Counted from the first letter of the stretch, positions 52,691 through 62,972 are shown. The stretch: DNA of 64,000 nt from Ignavibacteria bacterium (GCA_030684555.1 JAUXVN010000115.1:1-64000), one strand, 5' to 3'. Notes: generated from the sequence alone by a model not told the origin. Numbers and translations: made by a program.

Positions 52691-54517
52691 TTAATGTTCT
52701 GATTTATGAAAATATTCATAAACCAATTTTGATTTTGAAACACCGACAGTTTCTTCCAAACTTTTTAATGATGCTTCTTTAATTTTTTTAACACTCCCAA
52801 AATGTTTAATTAATTCATATGCATTTTGTTCCCCGATACCTTTAATTTCAAGCAGGGAAGTAGTTATTGTCCTCTTACTTCTTAAAAGTCGATGGAAAGT
52901 TATTGCGAACCTATGTGCTTCATCCCTAATCTGTTGTAATAATTTAAGACTCGATGAAGTTTTAGGAATTATCAGAGGGTCACTTTCACTCGGAAAAAAT
53001 ACCTCTTCCAATCTTTTAGCAAGACCAATTATTGAAAAATCCTTTAACTGTAAATCATTCAATATTTCAACAGCACTTGATAATTGACCTTTACCACCAT
53101 CAACCATAATGAGATCGGGGAGAGGGATATTTTCTTCTTTTAATTTTGTATAACGTCTTTGGATTACTTCCTTCATGCTTGCGAAGTCATTTGGTCCATC
53201 CACACTTTTAATTATAAATTTACGATATTGACTCTTCTTTGGTTTCCCATCCTCAAAAACTACCATGCTAGCTACTGTATCAGTACCTTGCAGGTTGGAA
53301 ATATCAAAACACTCTATCCGTTTAGGTAATTTTTTTAATCGTAAATCTCTTTGTAATGCAGCTAAGGTATATGGAATATTTCCTTCTTTCTTCATCTTCT
53401 GTATTTGAATTTCTTTAAGTTGAAGTATGGCATTTTCTTTACACATTTTTACTAAAGATTTAAGCGGACTTGTTTTTTTTGGAATTACAAATTTTACTTT
53501 GTGGTTATTCCGTGAATTCAACCAGTCTAATATCGTGATTGAATCTTCGGGTTCAGTCTCAAGGACAATTTGAGATGGAATTTCAACAAACTCGGTATAA
53601 AATTGTTTGATAAGGGCTGAGTAAATTTCTGAATCACTTTCGCTCCCTTCTATGGTGAGTCGGAGTTGTTTTTTAGAAATAAGTTTTCCACTTCTTATGT
53701 TAAATATTGTTGCAGAACATTCTTTCCCTTCATGAGCAACAGCTATAATGTCACGGTTTTCAAAATCATCGCTGACTACATTTTGTTTTTCGGAGATGGA
53801 TTGTATCTGTAAGATTTTATCACGCAATTCTACAGCTTTTTCAAATTCAAGCAATGAAACCGCTTTTTCCATTCTCTGTTTAAGTTCATCTAAAAGGTCA
53901 TTCGTTTTACCGGATAGAAGTTTAACAACTTCATTAACCATCTCATTATATTCATTTGAAGAAATTAAGCCCTCACAAGGTCCGTCACATTTTTTAATAT
54001 GATAATCGAGACAAATCTTTACTTTTTTCTTTTCAATGCTTTCTTCGTCAATGCTAAACTTGCAACTTCGTATTCTGAATATCCTATTTATCATTCGTAA
54101 TGATGCTTTCATACTTCTAACATCTGTATACGGACCAAAATATTTCGATCCATCTCTAATCACATTTCGTGTTGGATAAATACGGGGGAAAAGCTCATTT
54201 GTAACTTTAATGAAGGGATAAGTTTTATCATCTTTTAAATTTACATTATAGCGGGGTTTGAATTCTTTTATTAGATTATTCTCAAGTACCAAAGCTTCAA
54301 TTTCGTTGTCTGTAACTATCAGTTCAATGTCTTTAACCTTGTTTACCATAATCGCAATACGAGTTGAAAGTCCGGATGAATGGAAATAAGAACGAACTCT
54401 ATTTTTTAAAATTTTGGCTTTGCCGACATAAAGAACTTTACTATTTTCATTTAAAAATTGATATACGCCTGGTTTATCAGGTAAATTTTCAAGTTTTGTT
54501 TTTATTAATTCATTCAT
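52691..54517 (-). CDS. uvrC: excinuclease ABC subunit C
   Basis: A 608-residue UvrC, the dual nuclease of nucleotide-excision repair. The N-terminal GIY-YIG domain starts DKPGVYQFL and contains VLYVGKAKILKNRV. A UvrB-interaction motif lies near residue 205 (KQRMEKAVSLLEFEKA). The RNase H-like C-terminal nuclease has RIECFDISNLQGTD and PDLIMVDGGKGQL. The helix-hairpin-helix pair is LLEIKGIGEQNAYELIKHF. Length is normal. It converges with the nhaC gene, ten bases apart. Confidence 0.97.
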   Translation of the reverse strand: MNELIKTKLENLPDKPGVYQFLNENSKVLYVGKAKILKNRVRSYFHSSGLSTRIAIMVNKVKDIELIVTDNEIEALVLENNLIKEFKPRYNVNLKDDKTYPFIKVTNELFPRIYPTRNVIRDGSKYFGPYTDVRSMKASLRMINRIFRIRSCKFSIDEESIEKKKVKICLDYHIKKCDGPCEGLISSNEYNEMVNEVVKLLSGKTNDLLDELKQRMEKAVSLLEFEKAVELRDKILQIQSISEKQNVVSDDFENRDIIAVAHEGKECSATIFNIRSGKLISKKQLRLTIEGSESDSEIYSALIKQFYTEFVEIPSQIVLETEPEDSITILDWLNSRNNHKVKFVIPKKTSPLKSLVKMCKENAILQLKEIQIQKMKKEGNIPYTLAALQRDLRLKKLPKRIECFDISNLQGTDTVASMVVFEDGKPKKSQYRKFIIKSVDGPNDFASMKEVIQRRYTKLKEENIPLPDLIMVDGGKGQLSSAVEILNDLQLKDFSIIGLAKRLEEVFFPSESDPLIIPKTSSSLKLLQQIRDEAHRFAITFHRLLRSKRTITTSLLEIKGIGEQNAYELIKHFGSVKKIKEASLKSLEETVGVSKSKLVYEYFHKSEH

Positions 54518-54536
54518 TTTATTAACTACCTAAAAA

Positions 54537-54564
54537 AGAAGCCCCTAACGTGTGGGGGCTTCTT
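54537..54564 (-). terminator. rho-independent terminator of glgC
   Basis: A perfect 10-bp stem, AAGAAGCCCC / GGGGCTTCTT (54537-54546, 54555-54564). On the minus strand it is followed by TTTTTTAGG. It lies 25 bases after the glgC stop and before the uvrC start. Confidence 0.88.
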
Positions 54565-54588
54565 AAATAGTTGGAAATAGATTTTTAT

Positions 54589-55830
54589 TTATTTCAAAAT
54601 ACAATCTTTAGGTATCACAACAATTCCGGAATCAGTAACCGTAAATTTCTTTTTATCTTCAGTTGTATCAAAACCAATTTCGTATCCTTCAGGAACATTT
54701 ACATTTTTATCGATAATTGCTCTTCTGATTCTTGCTTTTCTTCCGATATTACAATTATTAGATACTATTGAATCAGTTATATATGAATAACTATTTACTC
54801 TTACGTTTGCACCGATTATTGAACGCTCAACTAATCCACCTGAAACAATTGTCCCATCGCAAATAAGTGAATTAAGAGTTCGTCCAATTCGCTCTCCTTC
54901 ATGTGAAACTGTTTTTGCGGGTGGAAACTGATGTTGATAGGTTCTTATAGGCCAATTCAAATCATACATATTAAACTCAGGATTAATACTGATTAAATCC
55001 ATACTTGCTTCATAATAACTATCTATTGTGCCGATGTCTTTCCAATACGGTTTATTTTTTTTGTTCTCATCATAAAATTGATAGGCACGGACGTTCATGT
55101 TTTGCTTAACCATGTAAGGAATAACATCTTTGCCAAAATCGTGATTTGGAATTTTCTTACTCTGCATTTCAAGTAAAACATCTCTCAATACATTTGCATT
55201 GAAAACATAGATAGCCATATTTACGAAAGAAAATCCCGGGCGTCCCGGTATTTCAGGTGGGTTTTCAGGTTTTTCAATAAAATCTTTTACTCTAAAACTG
55301 TCATCACAACTTACAATACCAAAGCGGTGTGCTTCATCAACAGGAACATCAATACACGCCATGGTTAAGTCTGCTTTAATATCATTATGGTATTGAAGCA
55401 TTTTAAGATAATCCATTTTATAAATATGGTCACCGCTTAAAAGTAAAACCCATTGACATTTTCTCTCATTGGAAATTAGATTCAGGTTCTGATAAATAGC
55501 ATTAGCAGTTCCAAGATACCAATCATTATTCATTTTACGCTGTGGAGGGACAGAGAAAATAAATTCAGCTAATTCAGGATTGAAAATACTCCATGCTTCA
55601 AATATGTGCTGATTTAATGAATCTGATTTATACTGAACTAAAACGTAAATTCGTCTAAGTCCAGAATTTAAACAGTTGGATAATGTATAGTCAATTATAC
55701 GATATTTACCACCGAAGGGGACAGCAGGTTTACTTCTTTGAGCAGTTAAAGGAAAAAGCCTCTCGCCTTGTCCTCCGGCTAAAATCATTGTTACTGTATC
55801 TCGCAATATTGAAGAACCGGGAAACACCAT
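54589..55830 (-). CDS. glgC: glucose-1-phosphate adenylyltransferase
   Basis: A 413-residue ADP-glucose pyrophosphorylase, the committing step of bacterial glycogen synthesis (glucose-1-phosphate + ATP to ADP-glucose). MILAGGQGERLFPLT is the nucleotide-binding loop. KPAVPFGGKYRIIDYTLSN, the substrate-binding FVNMAIYVF segment, YWKDIGTIDSYYEAS and a left-handed beta-helix tail are in place. The start at 55830 has an ideal AGGAGG about nine bases upstream. No other glycogen gene is nearby, so glgC is encoded alone here. Confidence 0.96.
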   Translation of the reverse strand: MVFPGSSILRDTVTMILAGGQGERLFPLTAQRSKPAVPFGGKYRIIDYTLSNCLNSGLRRIYVLVQYKSDSLNQHIFEAWSIFNPELAEFIFSVPPQRKMNNDWYLGTANAIYQNLNLISNERKCQWVLLLSGDHIYKMDYLKMLQYHNDIKADLTMACIDVPVDEAHRFGIVSCDDSFRVKDFIEKPENPPEIPGRPGFSFVNMAIYVFNANVLRDVLLEMQSKKIPNHDFGKDVIPYMVKQNMNVRAYQFYDENKKNKPYWKDIGTIDSYYEASMDLISINPEFNMYDLNWPIRTYQHQFPPAKTVSHEGERIGRTLNSLICDGTIVSGGLVERSIIGANVRVNSYSYITDSIVSNNCNIGRKARIRRAIIDKNVNVPEGYEIGFDTTEDKKKFTVTDSGIVVIPKDCILK

Positions 55831-55957
55831 AACGCTCCTCCTAATGATTAATAAAACTGTGGTGAAATATAAGAAAATTATTAATTCAATTCTGCTAATG
55901 ATTATAAAGTAATTGTTATTATGTTATGAACGTGAGAGATTTAAGAATGGACAAAAA

Positions 55958-55984
55958 AAATGACACCTTTAGGGGGTGTCATTT
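55958..55984 (-). terminator. rho-independent terminator after the RRM gene
   Basis: Stem AAATGACACC / GGTGTCATTT (55958-55967, 55975-55984). On the minus strand a run of T follows. It lies 23 bases after the RRM gene stop. Confidence 0.85.
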
Positions 55985-56006
55985 TTGAATATCTGATAAA
56001 TTCAGA

Positions 56007-56345
56007 TTACCAACGTCTTCCGCCGCCGCCTGAACCACCACTACTACTGCGACCACCTTGGCTTCTTCCGCCACCGCTGCTGCCGCCGCCGGGTCTCTTA
56101 TCAGTTTTAGGGCGAGCTTCGTTAACGGTAATTTTTTTACCTTTAACGTCAACAGTATTAAGAGCATTAATAGCTTTTTGAGCTTCGCTTAAACCCGGCA
56201 TTTCAATAAAGCCGAATCCTTTTGATTCACCTGAGAATAAATCTCTGATAACTTTCACGCTTTTAACGCTTCCGTATTCGTTGAATAAATTTTGAAGATC
56301 GTCATCAGTTACATCTTTGGCAAGATTGCCTACAAAAATGTTCAT
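56007..56345 (-). CDS. small RRM RNA-binding protein with Gly-rich tail
   Basis: 112 residues. A single RNA-recognition motif covers 1-80, with RNP2 IFVGNLAKDV and RNP1 SKGFGFIEM both intact. The tail (about 84-112) is Gly/Ser/Arg-rich (GGGSSGGGRSQGGRSSSGG). This is the cold- or stress-inducible Rbp family known from Cyanobacteria and Bacteroidota. An AAGGAAAA site precedes the ATG. It stands alone between a terminator and the tRNA-Asp gene. Confidence 0.93.
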   Translation of the reverse strand: MNIFVGNLAKDVTDDDLQNLFNEYGSVKSVKVIRDLFSGESKGFGFIEMPGLSEAQKAINALNTVDVKGKKITVNEARPKTDKRPGGGSSGGGRSQGGRSSSGGSGGGGRRW

Positions 56346-56496
56346 GTTTTTCCTTGTATATATGATTGTTAGATATTTAATCCAGAATACTAATGTAGGG
56401 GTTCCGATGAGATAAAGTGATTACGTCAATGAAACTGATGTATAAATTAATATGGTTATCTGGATGTAAAAAAACTCTCCATTTTGAAGAATTTTG

Positions 56497-56570
56497 CGGG
56501 GCCGACGAGATTCGAACTCGCGACCTCCTGCGTGACAGGCAGGCGTTCTAACCAACTGAACTACAACCCC
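56497..56570 (-). tRNA. tRNA-Asp (GTC anticodon)
   Basis: On the minus strand the acceptor GGGGTTG pairs with CGGCCCC (two G-T pairs). The anticodon arm CCTGC-CTGTCAC-GCAGG gives anticodon GTC. The T arm has TTCGAAT with its usual stem. The discriminator is G and CCA is not encoded. Total 74 bases. Confidence 0.95.
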
Positions 56571-56657
56571 GTTAGGTTACATTTTCAAATATCAAATTTG
56601 AGTATCAAATATAGGAGTTTTTCATCTATTTAGCAACAAAAATTTTTATTGAGTAAA

Positions 56658-57563
56658 TTAAATTTCCTTGGTGATTTTGAAATGAAGTTTAACCAAATTT
56701 TCAAGATATTCTTTACCGGAATTATTCGCTATTTCTTTAGCTGTTTTATTTACAGAAGAAGATGCTCCTTTTGGAAGAGTTAGATTTAATTTCTTCTTAA
56801 CATTGATGAACCAATGCAAAAATTTTTCACGGGCAATTATCGAAGCAATTGCAACTCCAAGGAATCGTTCAGCTTTTGTCGTTTGAATTAAATCAACAAG
56901 TTTTCCTTTTTCCTTTAAAGCATTTAAAATAAGTCGATCATCTGCAAACTTGTCGCTGATTACAGTTTTTGTGTTTTGCTTCTTCAAAATATTCTCAATA
57001 ACCGTGGAATGTCCCCACGCCAATAATTTATTTAAATTGTTAAAACTCTTATATAACTGATTATATTTTTGAGGAGTAACCATTACAATATCAAATTTAT
57101 CATCAAGCAAATTTCTAAGGCGGGGAGCAAGTTTCAAAATATTTTCGTCTGTTAGGAGTTTGCTGTCTTTAATTTCATTTAACGGAAGTTTTAATCTAAT
57201 GGATTCATTAATATAAGCACCGGCTATCACAAGTGGACCAAAGTAATCCCCCTTACCGGATTCATCCGTTCCTATATATTCATCTGGTTCTTTTTCAATT
57301 GAAGTTTTATTCTCAAAAAGGGATTTACCGTAAATAATCTCAGATAAGATTGAATAATTTGTTGAATTCAAATCCCCTTGAAGAACAGTTTTTATCCCTT
57401 TTTTCCCAAAATAGACAAGAATTTTAAAACTTTCATTCGAAATCTTAATATCAGCATAAAAGGAATAATTTCCTTTTTGCGGTGTTGAAACTTTGAATCC
57501 TCTACTTTTCAGGTCGAGGAGAAATGCGTCAATTGTTGAATGTGCTTTTTGTTCGAGATTCAT
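56658..57563 (-). CDS. rnhC: ribonuclease HIII
   Basis: A 301-residue RNase HIII. The N-terminal ~85 residues are the substrate-binding TBP-like domain. The catalytic domain starts IGTDESGKGDYFGPLVIAG, with the acidic residues of the RNase H2/H3 active site, and continues with IKDSKLLTDE and VIENILKKQNTKTVISDKFAD. It degrades RNA in RNA-DNA hybrids. HIII rather than HII is supported by the N-domain and the GTDESGKGDYFGP form. It lies upstream of tRNA-Asp on the same strand, but is not obviously in an operon. Confidence 0.92.
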   Translation of the reverse strand: MNLEQKAHSTIDAFLLDLKSRGFKVSTPQKGNYSFYADIKISNESFKILVYFGKKGIKTVLQGDLNSTNYSILSEIIYGKSLFENKTSIEKEPDEYIGTDESGKGDYFGPLVIAGAYINESIRLKLPLNEIKDSKLLTDENILKLAPRLRNLLDDKFDIVMVTPQKYNQLYKSFNNLNKLLAWGHSTVIENILKKQNTKTVISDKFADDRLILNALKEKGKLVDLIQTTKAERFLGVAIASIIAREKFLHWFINVKKKLNLTLPKGASSSVNKTAKEIANNSGKEYLENLVKLHFKITKEI

Positions 57564-57660
57564 ACATTAATTTAAGTAATAACCAACTAAGCACAAATTA
57601 TGTGAATATTCAATCTTGACACTATTTTATTAAACTTAACATTAATAATTATTGGTTGCA

Positions 57661-58767
57661 TTATTTTATCAGCACCAACTTTTTAATGCTCACAAAATCT
57701 CCAACTTTTAATTTATAAAAATAAATTCCGCTTGATAGACCATATATATCAGAATTAAATGTAATCTCATAAATCCCTTGTGGTCGATTTTCATTAACTA
57801 AAGTGGCTATTTCATTTCCAAGAACATCGAAAATTTTCAAATTCACTAAGAAAGATTGTGTTGAATTTTCCGGTATAGAAAACTTAATTGTCGTAATAGG
57901 ATTAAATGGGTTTGGATAATTTTGAGCTAAATAAAAAGTGTTTGGTAGATTTTCAATATCCTGAATCGAAGATATAATTTCCGGTATTATAATAGTTTTA
58001 GAACCGGGGATAGAAAAAGAACCTAACTGTAAGTAAGTTAGATCAAACACTGTTGATGGAACAATTGATTGAACAATCCATTTTTGAGGAGCAATCCAAA
58101 TTGAATCTCTAAGAGTAATTAGGGGAATTGTTAATGCCGGCAATGGCGGAGGCAATGCAACTAAATATGAAACTCTGAATGTTTGGAGGAAGGTTTTACA
58201 ATCAAATACTCCGATTTGAGTTTCTAAAGTTTTATCAGCCAATCTTTTTCCCTTTAACTCAAATCTAAGTGGCAAAACAAGTGTGTCGATTGTTAAAGTA
58301 GTGTCGAACTGGAAAATTTGATACTCTAAATTAACGGTTGATTGAAATTTATAAATCGGATACCAACCCTCAAATGATTTTATTAGATCATAGAATGAAG
58401 ATATATCTCCAAAAAGGGAATCAAATCCGGAGGTTAGTGAGTCCAGATTTGGTATTTTGAAAAAGACATTTCCTGTTGAACCATCAAGGTTAATATATGT
58501 GGAATCAAGATAAGGCTGGAATGGCAGTGAAGCTTCTGTTCCTGTTTTAGATACAATAATATTTGCTGTTTTATTTTGATATGTCTCTATTGTTGCAAAA
58601 GAGTCAGCACCAAAAAATGCGAGAGAATCAATTTCATTATTGAGAGTATCTAAGGGAATGGTTTTAAAATACCAAACATATCCGGTTTCAGTTGGGAAAT
58701 ACTCATTTGCCTGTTGTGCAAAAGCTTGTATTGAAAACACAATTAATAGTAGATTTAAATATTTCAT
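57661..58767 (-). CDS. T9SS type A sorting-domain protein, unknown mature function
   Basis: A 368-residue secreted protein. A signal peptide covers about 1-17 (ends FAQQ). The central part (20-270) is a beta-rich domain I do not recognise, with YFPTETGYVWYFKT near its start. The last ~90 residues are a T9SS sorting domain: FYLAQNYPNPFNPITTIKF, IFDVLGNEIATLVNE, SGIYFYKLKVG and a final KKLVLIK. It should be exported through the T9SS and anchored or released at the surface. Function unknown. Confidence 0.85.
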   Translation of the reverse strand: MKYLNLLLIVFSIQAFAQQANEYFPTETGYVWYFKTIPLDTLNNEIDSLAFFGADSFATIETYQNKTANIIVSKTGTEASLPFQPYLDSTYINLDGSTGNVFFKIPNLDSLTSGFDSLFGDISSFYDLIKSFEGWYPIYKFQSTVNLEYQIFQFDTTLTIDTLVLPLRFELKGKRLADKTLETQIGVFDCKTFLQTFRVSYLVALPPPLPALTIPLITLRDSIWIAPQKWIVQSIVPSTVFDLTYLQLGSFSIPGSKTIIIPEIISSIQDIENLPNTFYLAQNYPNPFNPITTIKFSIPENSTQSFLVNLKIFDVLGNEIATLVNENRPQGIYEITFNSDIYGLSSGIYFYKLKVGDFVSIKKLVLIK

Positions 58768-58816
58768 TTCGACCCTAATACTTTCTTATAACTTAATTAA
58801 ATATTTTTTTTAGAAA

Positions 58817-61246
58817 TTAATCATTGACTTCAGTTAATGATTGCACGGCTTTTTTAAGTTGTTCTTTTACGAATAACCGTCTTTCGTTTTCATAAATGGT
58901 TTTAAGTTGTGGCAACGCTTCAACTCCTTTGATCTTTATTAGTAACGAAGCCGCTTGATTTCTTACTCTGAAAAATGGATTAGCGAGTCCGGCAGAAATA
59001 ATGTCAATTACTTCTTTTCTATTTGACTGAGACATAACTTCGGCAAAATTTAATATCTCACTTTCATGGAGATAAATTCCGCCTAAATTATGTTTATAAT
59101 TGATATATTCCTTCGCTAATGGTAATGCTCGTGGATCTGCCAGAATAGCAAATCCTTCAAAGGATCCTTTTCTGATAATATTTTGATGCGATATTACATT
59201 TAGTGCTCGCTGCAAATAAAAATAAGCGCCGGCATCTTTTATTTTTGCTAATGAGACTAATGCTGCCGATCTAACATAGTCATTTTTATCTTTCTCATAA
59301 ATTGATTTTAATACTTTATTTACTCTCTCAGCCGGAAAAATTGAAAGAGCTTTAACGGCAGATTCTCGAACTCTTCCATCTCTATCGCTTGTTGCATAAT
59401 AGATGGGATCAAAAACATATTCACCGCCGATATTTTGCAAAGCTTCTAATGCAGCTATTTTTACTCCGTAAAAACGATCTGTTTTAATCGCTTCAAAAAG
59501 AGGGAGAACTGCTTTTTTACTGAATGAAGAAATCAATTGAGCAGTTTCAATTCTTCCATAAATATCATCATCGTTTAATAACTGATAACTAATCTCTTCA
59601 AAATTCCTTGTAAATTCAATTCGGCAGGGGATATTATTGTTTTTATTAAAGCTGAAATAATTTGGATAAGCCGGGGCATCGAATTCGAAAGTCTCTACTT
59701 TTTTTGAGATGAAAATTGTTTTACTATATTTTTCTCTCGCAGAAATATATTCGATCAAAATAGGAGTTTCAAATAGAGGAACAACATTATCAATTTTTTG
59801 AACCTGTTCAATAGTTACAATAAATTTTCTTTTAGAAGGTTCGTAAATTGATGATATTTTGAAAATTGGGTATCCGCCGCTATAAACCCACTGATCAAAA
59901 AACTTTCCTAATTTCTTTTTGCTTACAAATTCGGCAATTGTTTTGAAATTATCTGTATCAGCATTTTTGTATTGATAACGCCTAACATATTCACGAATTA
60001 CATTTTGAAAAACATCATCTCCTAATTGAAAACGAAGGGCATGAAGTATTGCAGCTCCTTTTGAATACGCTCGTCTATCACTTAATTCAAAAGGTATTTT
60101 TTCTTTTATATTATTCGTTTTATCTGAAAAATCAGATTCATCAAATGCTTTCATGTACTCTACATTTTGCTGGTATCTGCGGTAATAAAATTCATTTTTA
60201 CCGTCTGAGTGTTCAAACCATAAATCAGTAAAATATGTTGCAAAACCTTCATTCAACCAACCATGTTTCCAATCGCTGCATGTAACAAGATCGCCAAACC
60301 ATTGATGAGCAAATTCGTGCGCAATAAGTGGATCAGCTGAGTAATTTGGAATTACATTTTCATCATGTAATACTCGTTTATTTAAAGTTGTTGCAGTAAC
60401 ATTTTCCATTCCACCGTAAAGAAAATCGTGAACCGTTGTTTGTGCATATCTGTCGTACGGATAGGGGCTGATGTAATCAGAAAAAAAGTTTAACATTTCG
60501 GGAGTTCGGCCGAAAAAAACATGCTCTTTACCCACCCATGCTTTGGGAATATTATATTCAAGATTTATATTTCTTACACTCTCCCGCAGAGTGACAAATT
60601 CACCGATGACAAGTGAACGGAGATAATTTGAGTGAGGTGTATCAAGTAACCAGGTGTAACTCTTTTGATTTCCATCTAGATTCTTTTCTTCAATTAATCT
60701 TCCGTTACCAATTACAGTATATTTTGAAGGAACTGTTACTTTAGTTTCCATAGTTACTTTATCATCAGGTAAATCATACGCAGGGTACCAATATCTATTA
60801 TTATTCCCTTGTCCTTGCGTCCATATTTGTGAAGGTAAATCTCTTAATTCTTTTGTCGGATGAAAGAAAAGAATTCCGTGTACCGGTTTTGAAGTATATT
60901 CAATAAATAAAGTTATCGTATCCTTTGTTGATAATTCTTTAAACATTTCGATATAAAGAAAATCATCATCACTTGTAAAAGGAAGTGAGAGTGTATCAAA
61001 CATTACTTTCTTCACTTCAGTAGTTTTTGAATGAAGAATCAGTTTCGTGAATTTCTTTGTTAGTGGAGTAAAAGTAAATTCTTCTTTTCCGGTAACAACT
61101 GCTTTTTCAAAATGGAAAGATAAATCAAGGAAGATATGGATTTGATCATAATCTCTTGTCTTTTCGTCAAGAACAAACTGCTGACCCTGCAGATTAATAA
61201 AAAGAATCTGATTTATGATAAGTAAAATGAAAATAAAAGTTTTCAT
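58817..61246 (-). CDS. secreted M1 family aminopeptidase with C-terminal HEAT-like repeats
   Basis: 809 residues from ATG 61246 (MKTFIFILLI), preferred over an upstream ATG at 61285 because AAGGGCG precedes it and a signal peptide then starts at residue 1. The M1 exopeptidase motif YGGMENVTATT and the zinc motif HEFAHQWFGDL with the third ligand in GWLNEGFATYF are intact. The C-terminal ~230 residues are HEAT-like helical repeats (IAALEALQNIGG, RESAVKALSIF, VRSAALVSLAKI), rarely seen after an M1 core. It cleaves N-terminal amino acids from peptides, presumably outside the cytoplasm. Confidence 0.93.
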   Translation of the reverse strand: MKTFIFILLIINQILFINLQGQQFVLDEKTRDYDQIHIFLDLSFHFEKAVVTGKEEFTFTPLTKKFTKLILHSKTTEVKKVMFDTLSLPFTSDDDFLYIEMFKELSTKDTITLFIEYTSKPVHGILFFHPTKELRDLPSQIWTQGQGNNNRYWYPAYDLPDDKVTMETKVTVPSKYTVIGNGRLIEEKNLDGNQKSYTWLLDTPHSNYLRSLVIGEFVTLRESVRNINLEYNIPKAWVGKEHVFFGRTPEMLNFFSDYISPYPYDRYAQTTVHDFLYGGMENVTATTLNKRVLHDENVIPNYSADPLIAHEFAHQWFGDLVTCSDWKHGWLNEGFATYFTDLWFEHSDGKNEFYYRRYQQNVEYMKAFDESDFSDKTNNIKEKIPFELSDRRAYSKGAAILHALRFQLGDDVFQNVIREYVRRYQYKNADTDNFKTIAEFVSKKKLGKFFDQWVYSGGYPIFKISSIYEPSKRKFIVTIEQVQKIDNVVPLFETPILIEYISAREKYSKTIFISKKVETFEFDAPAYPNYFSFNKNNNIPCRIEFTRNFEEISYQLLNDDDIYGRIETAQLISSFSKKAVLPLFEAIKTDRFYGVKIAALEALQNIGGEYVFDPIYYATSDRDGRVRESAVKALSIFPAERVNKVLKSIYEKDKNDYVRSAALVSLAKIKDAGAYFYLQRALNVISHQNIIRKGSFEGFAILADPRALPLAKEYINYKHNLGGIYLHESEILNFAEVMSQSNRKEVIDIISAGLANPFFRVRNQAASLLIKIKGVEALPQLKTIYENERRLFVKEQLKKAVQSLTEVND

Positions 61247-61314
61247 GAACGCCCTTATTATTTCACGAAAAATACTTAATAGCATTTAGAAGATTAAGTT
61301 GTTATTCAAAAATA

Positions 61315-62829
61315 TTATTTAGCCGGAACAGCCCATTCCGGAAATTGTGTAAGATTAATTTCAAATATCAGTGTTCCGAATAAATAAACAAAAAGTGAAA
61401 TTACAATAATACCAATTAGATTCAACAGTATACCGGCTTTAACCATTTCACTTATTTTAATTCTGTTACTTGCAAAAATAACTGCATTAGGCGGAGTTGC
61501 TACCGGAAGCATAAAAGCCATAGAAGCAGATATTGTTGCGTTCATCATCAATAATAAAGGATTTAAGCCGAGAGCAACTGAAATAGATGCAAGAATTGGA
61601 AGAATCATTTCCGCAGTTGCAGTGTTGGATGTTAATTCAGTGAGGAATGTTATTCCACTCCCAACTGAAAGCATTAAATAAAATGGATTAAAACCCTTCA
61701 TAGCTGCAAACTGATTCCCGATGCTTTCTGATAGTCCGCTAACAATAAAACCCTTAGCGAGTGCAAATCCGCCGCCAAATAATAAAATAATTCCCCATGG
61801 TACTTTTTGAAAAATTTTGTGATCGATAAGCATTTTATGGTCTGAATTATTTTTTGTTGGAATAACAAAAAGAATCAACGCCATTCCAATTGCAACTGTT
61901 CCGTCATTAATGAATTCGGGATTACTAAATAAAGTTGACCAGCCCGGTAAAACCGCAAAGCCCAGATTTAAAGATGATCTGAAAATCCATAGTAAAGCAG
62001 TAAAAAGAAAAACTAATCCAACCGATTTTTCTTCAAAACTTATTTTTCCCAAAGATGAATATTGTTCTAAAATAACTTCACGTTTTAGACTAAGTTCCTT
62101 TGGAATTCTATAAAGCACCTTTGTTAATAAGAACCATGTTGAAGTAAACATAATTATACTGATAGGGAACACCATCTGAATCCAGTTTGCAAAAGAAATT
62201 TCGGGTGCAGAAGGAAATATTATGTGTAATATTCTGACAAATGATAAATTTGGTGGTGTCCCAATTAAAGTTGTTATTCCGCCAATCGAACAACTATAAG
62301 CAATTCCTAATAAAATGCCAACGGTTAAATTATGAGCTTTTTCAACAGAACTGTTTTCTTCGATTTCGTTAATTATAGCTAAACCGATCGGAAGCATCAT
62401 AACCGCTGTAGCTGTGTTGGAAATCCACATTGATAAAAATGCAGATGCAGTCATAAAACCAAGCACGATTGAATTTGGTTTACCACCAAACAAAAGAATT
62501 ATTCTTAAAGCGATTCTTTTATGGAAATTCCATTTCTCCATTGATAACGCTATAATAAATCCACCGAGAAATAAAAATATAGTTGAATTGATATATGAAG
62601 AAGCAATTTGCTCACCATTAAAAATTCCTAAAGTAGGGAAGAGAATCAACGGAAGAAGTGATGTTGCAGCTAATGGAATAGCCTCAGTAATCCACCAAAC
62701 AGCCATTAAAAAAGCAACTGCCGCCATTCGTGTAGTATCTGGATTTTGTGGATTTAATTCAAAAATGAATAGAATTAAGACCGCTCCAATAATTCCTACC
62801 GCAAATCCGATTTTTTGTTTAAGATTCAT
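61315..62829 (-). CDS. DASS/SLC13 family anion symporter
   Basis: A 504-residue polytopic transporter of the divalent-anion:Na+ symporter family. It has about twelve hydrophobic helices. The family signature, two S-N-T-A motifs, is visible in MWISNTATAVMMLPIG and LTSNTATAEMILPIL. ITEAIPLAATSLLPLILFPTLGI is the conserved N-terminal portion. The substrate is a dicarboxylate, citrate or sulfate, with sodium or proton cotransport; the exact ligand cannot be read. It follows the M1 peptidase gene with a short gap, but the two need not be linked. Confidence 0.93.
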   Translation of the reverse strand: MNLKQKIGFAVGIIGAVLILFIFELNPQNPDTTRMAAVAFLMAVWWITEAIPLAATSLLPLILFPTLGIFNGEQIASSYINSTIFLFLGGFIIALSMEKWNFHKRIALRIILLFGGKPNSIVLGFMTASAFLSMWISNTATAVMMLPIGLAIINEIEENSSVEKAHNLTVGILLGIAYSCSIGGITTLIGTPPNLSFVRILHIIFPSAPEISFANWIQMVFPISIIMFTSTWFLLTKVLYRIPKELSLKREVILEQYSSLGKISFEEKSVGLVFLFTALLWIFRSSLNLGFAVLPGWSTLFSNPEFINDGTVAIGMALILFVIPTKNNSDHKMLIDHKIFQKVPWGIILLFGGGFALAKGFIVSGLSESIGNQFAAMKGFNPFYLMLSVGSGITFLTELTSNTATAEMILPILASISVALGLNPLLLMMNATISASMAFMLPVATPPNAVIFASNRIKISEMVKAGILLNLIGIIVISLFVYLFGTLIFEINLTQFPEWAVPAK

Positions 62830-62972
62830 TTACCCGATTTTATTTTACGGCTTTTAACTTAGCTAAAAATTTTCACTTACTGAAATATTTTTACTTCATA
62901 TTAACAACTTGTTTTGAAAACAGATTCTGAAATTCATTGGAATCAGTGAGAATGAAAATTTGTATCATGCAG

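Noticed and set aside
55960-56181. Plus-strand frame rich in Pro/Leu opposite the RRM gene
   Set aside because: It is the mirror of the Gly-rich tail codons of the RRM protein and therefore a shadow.
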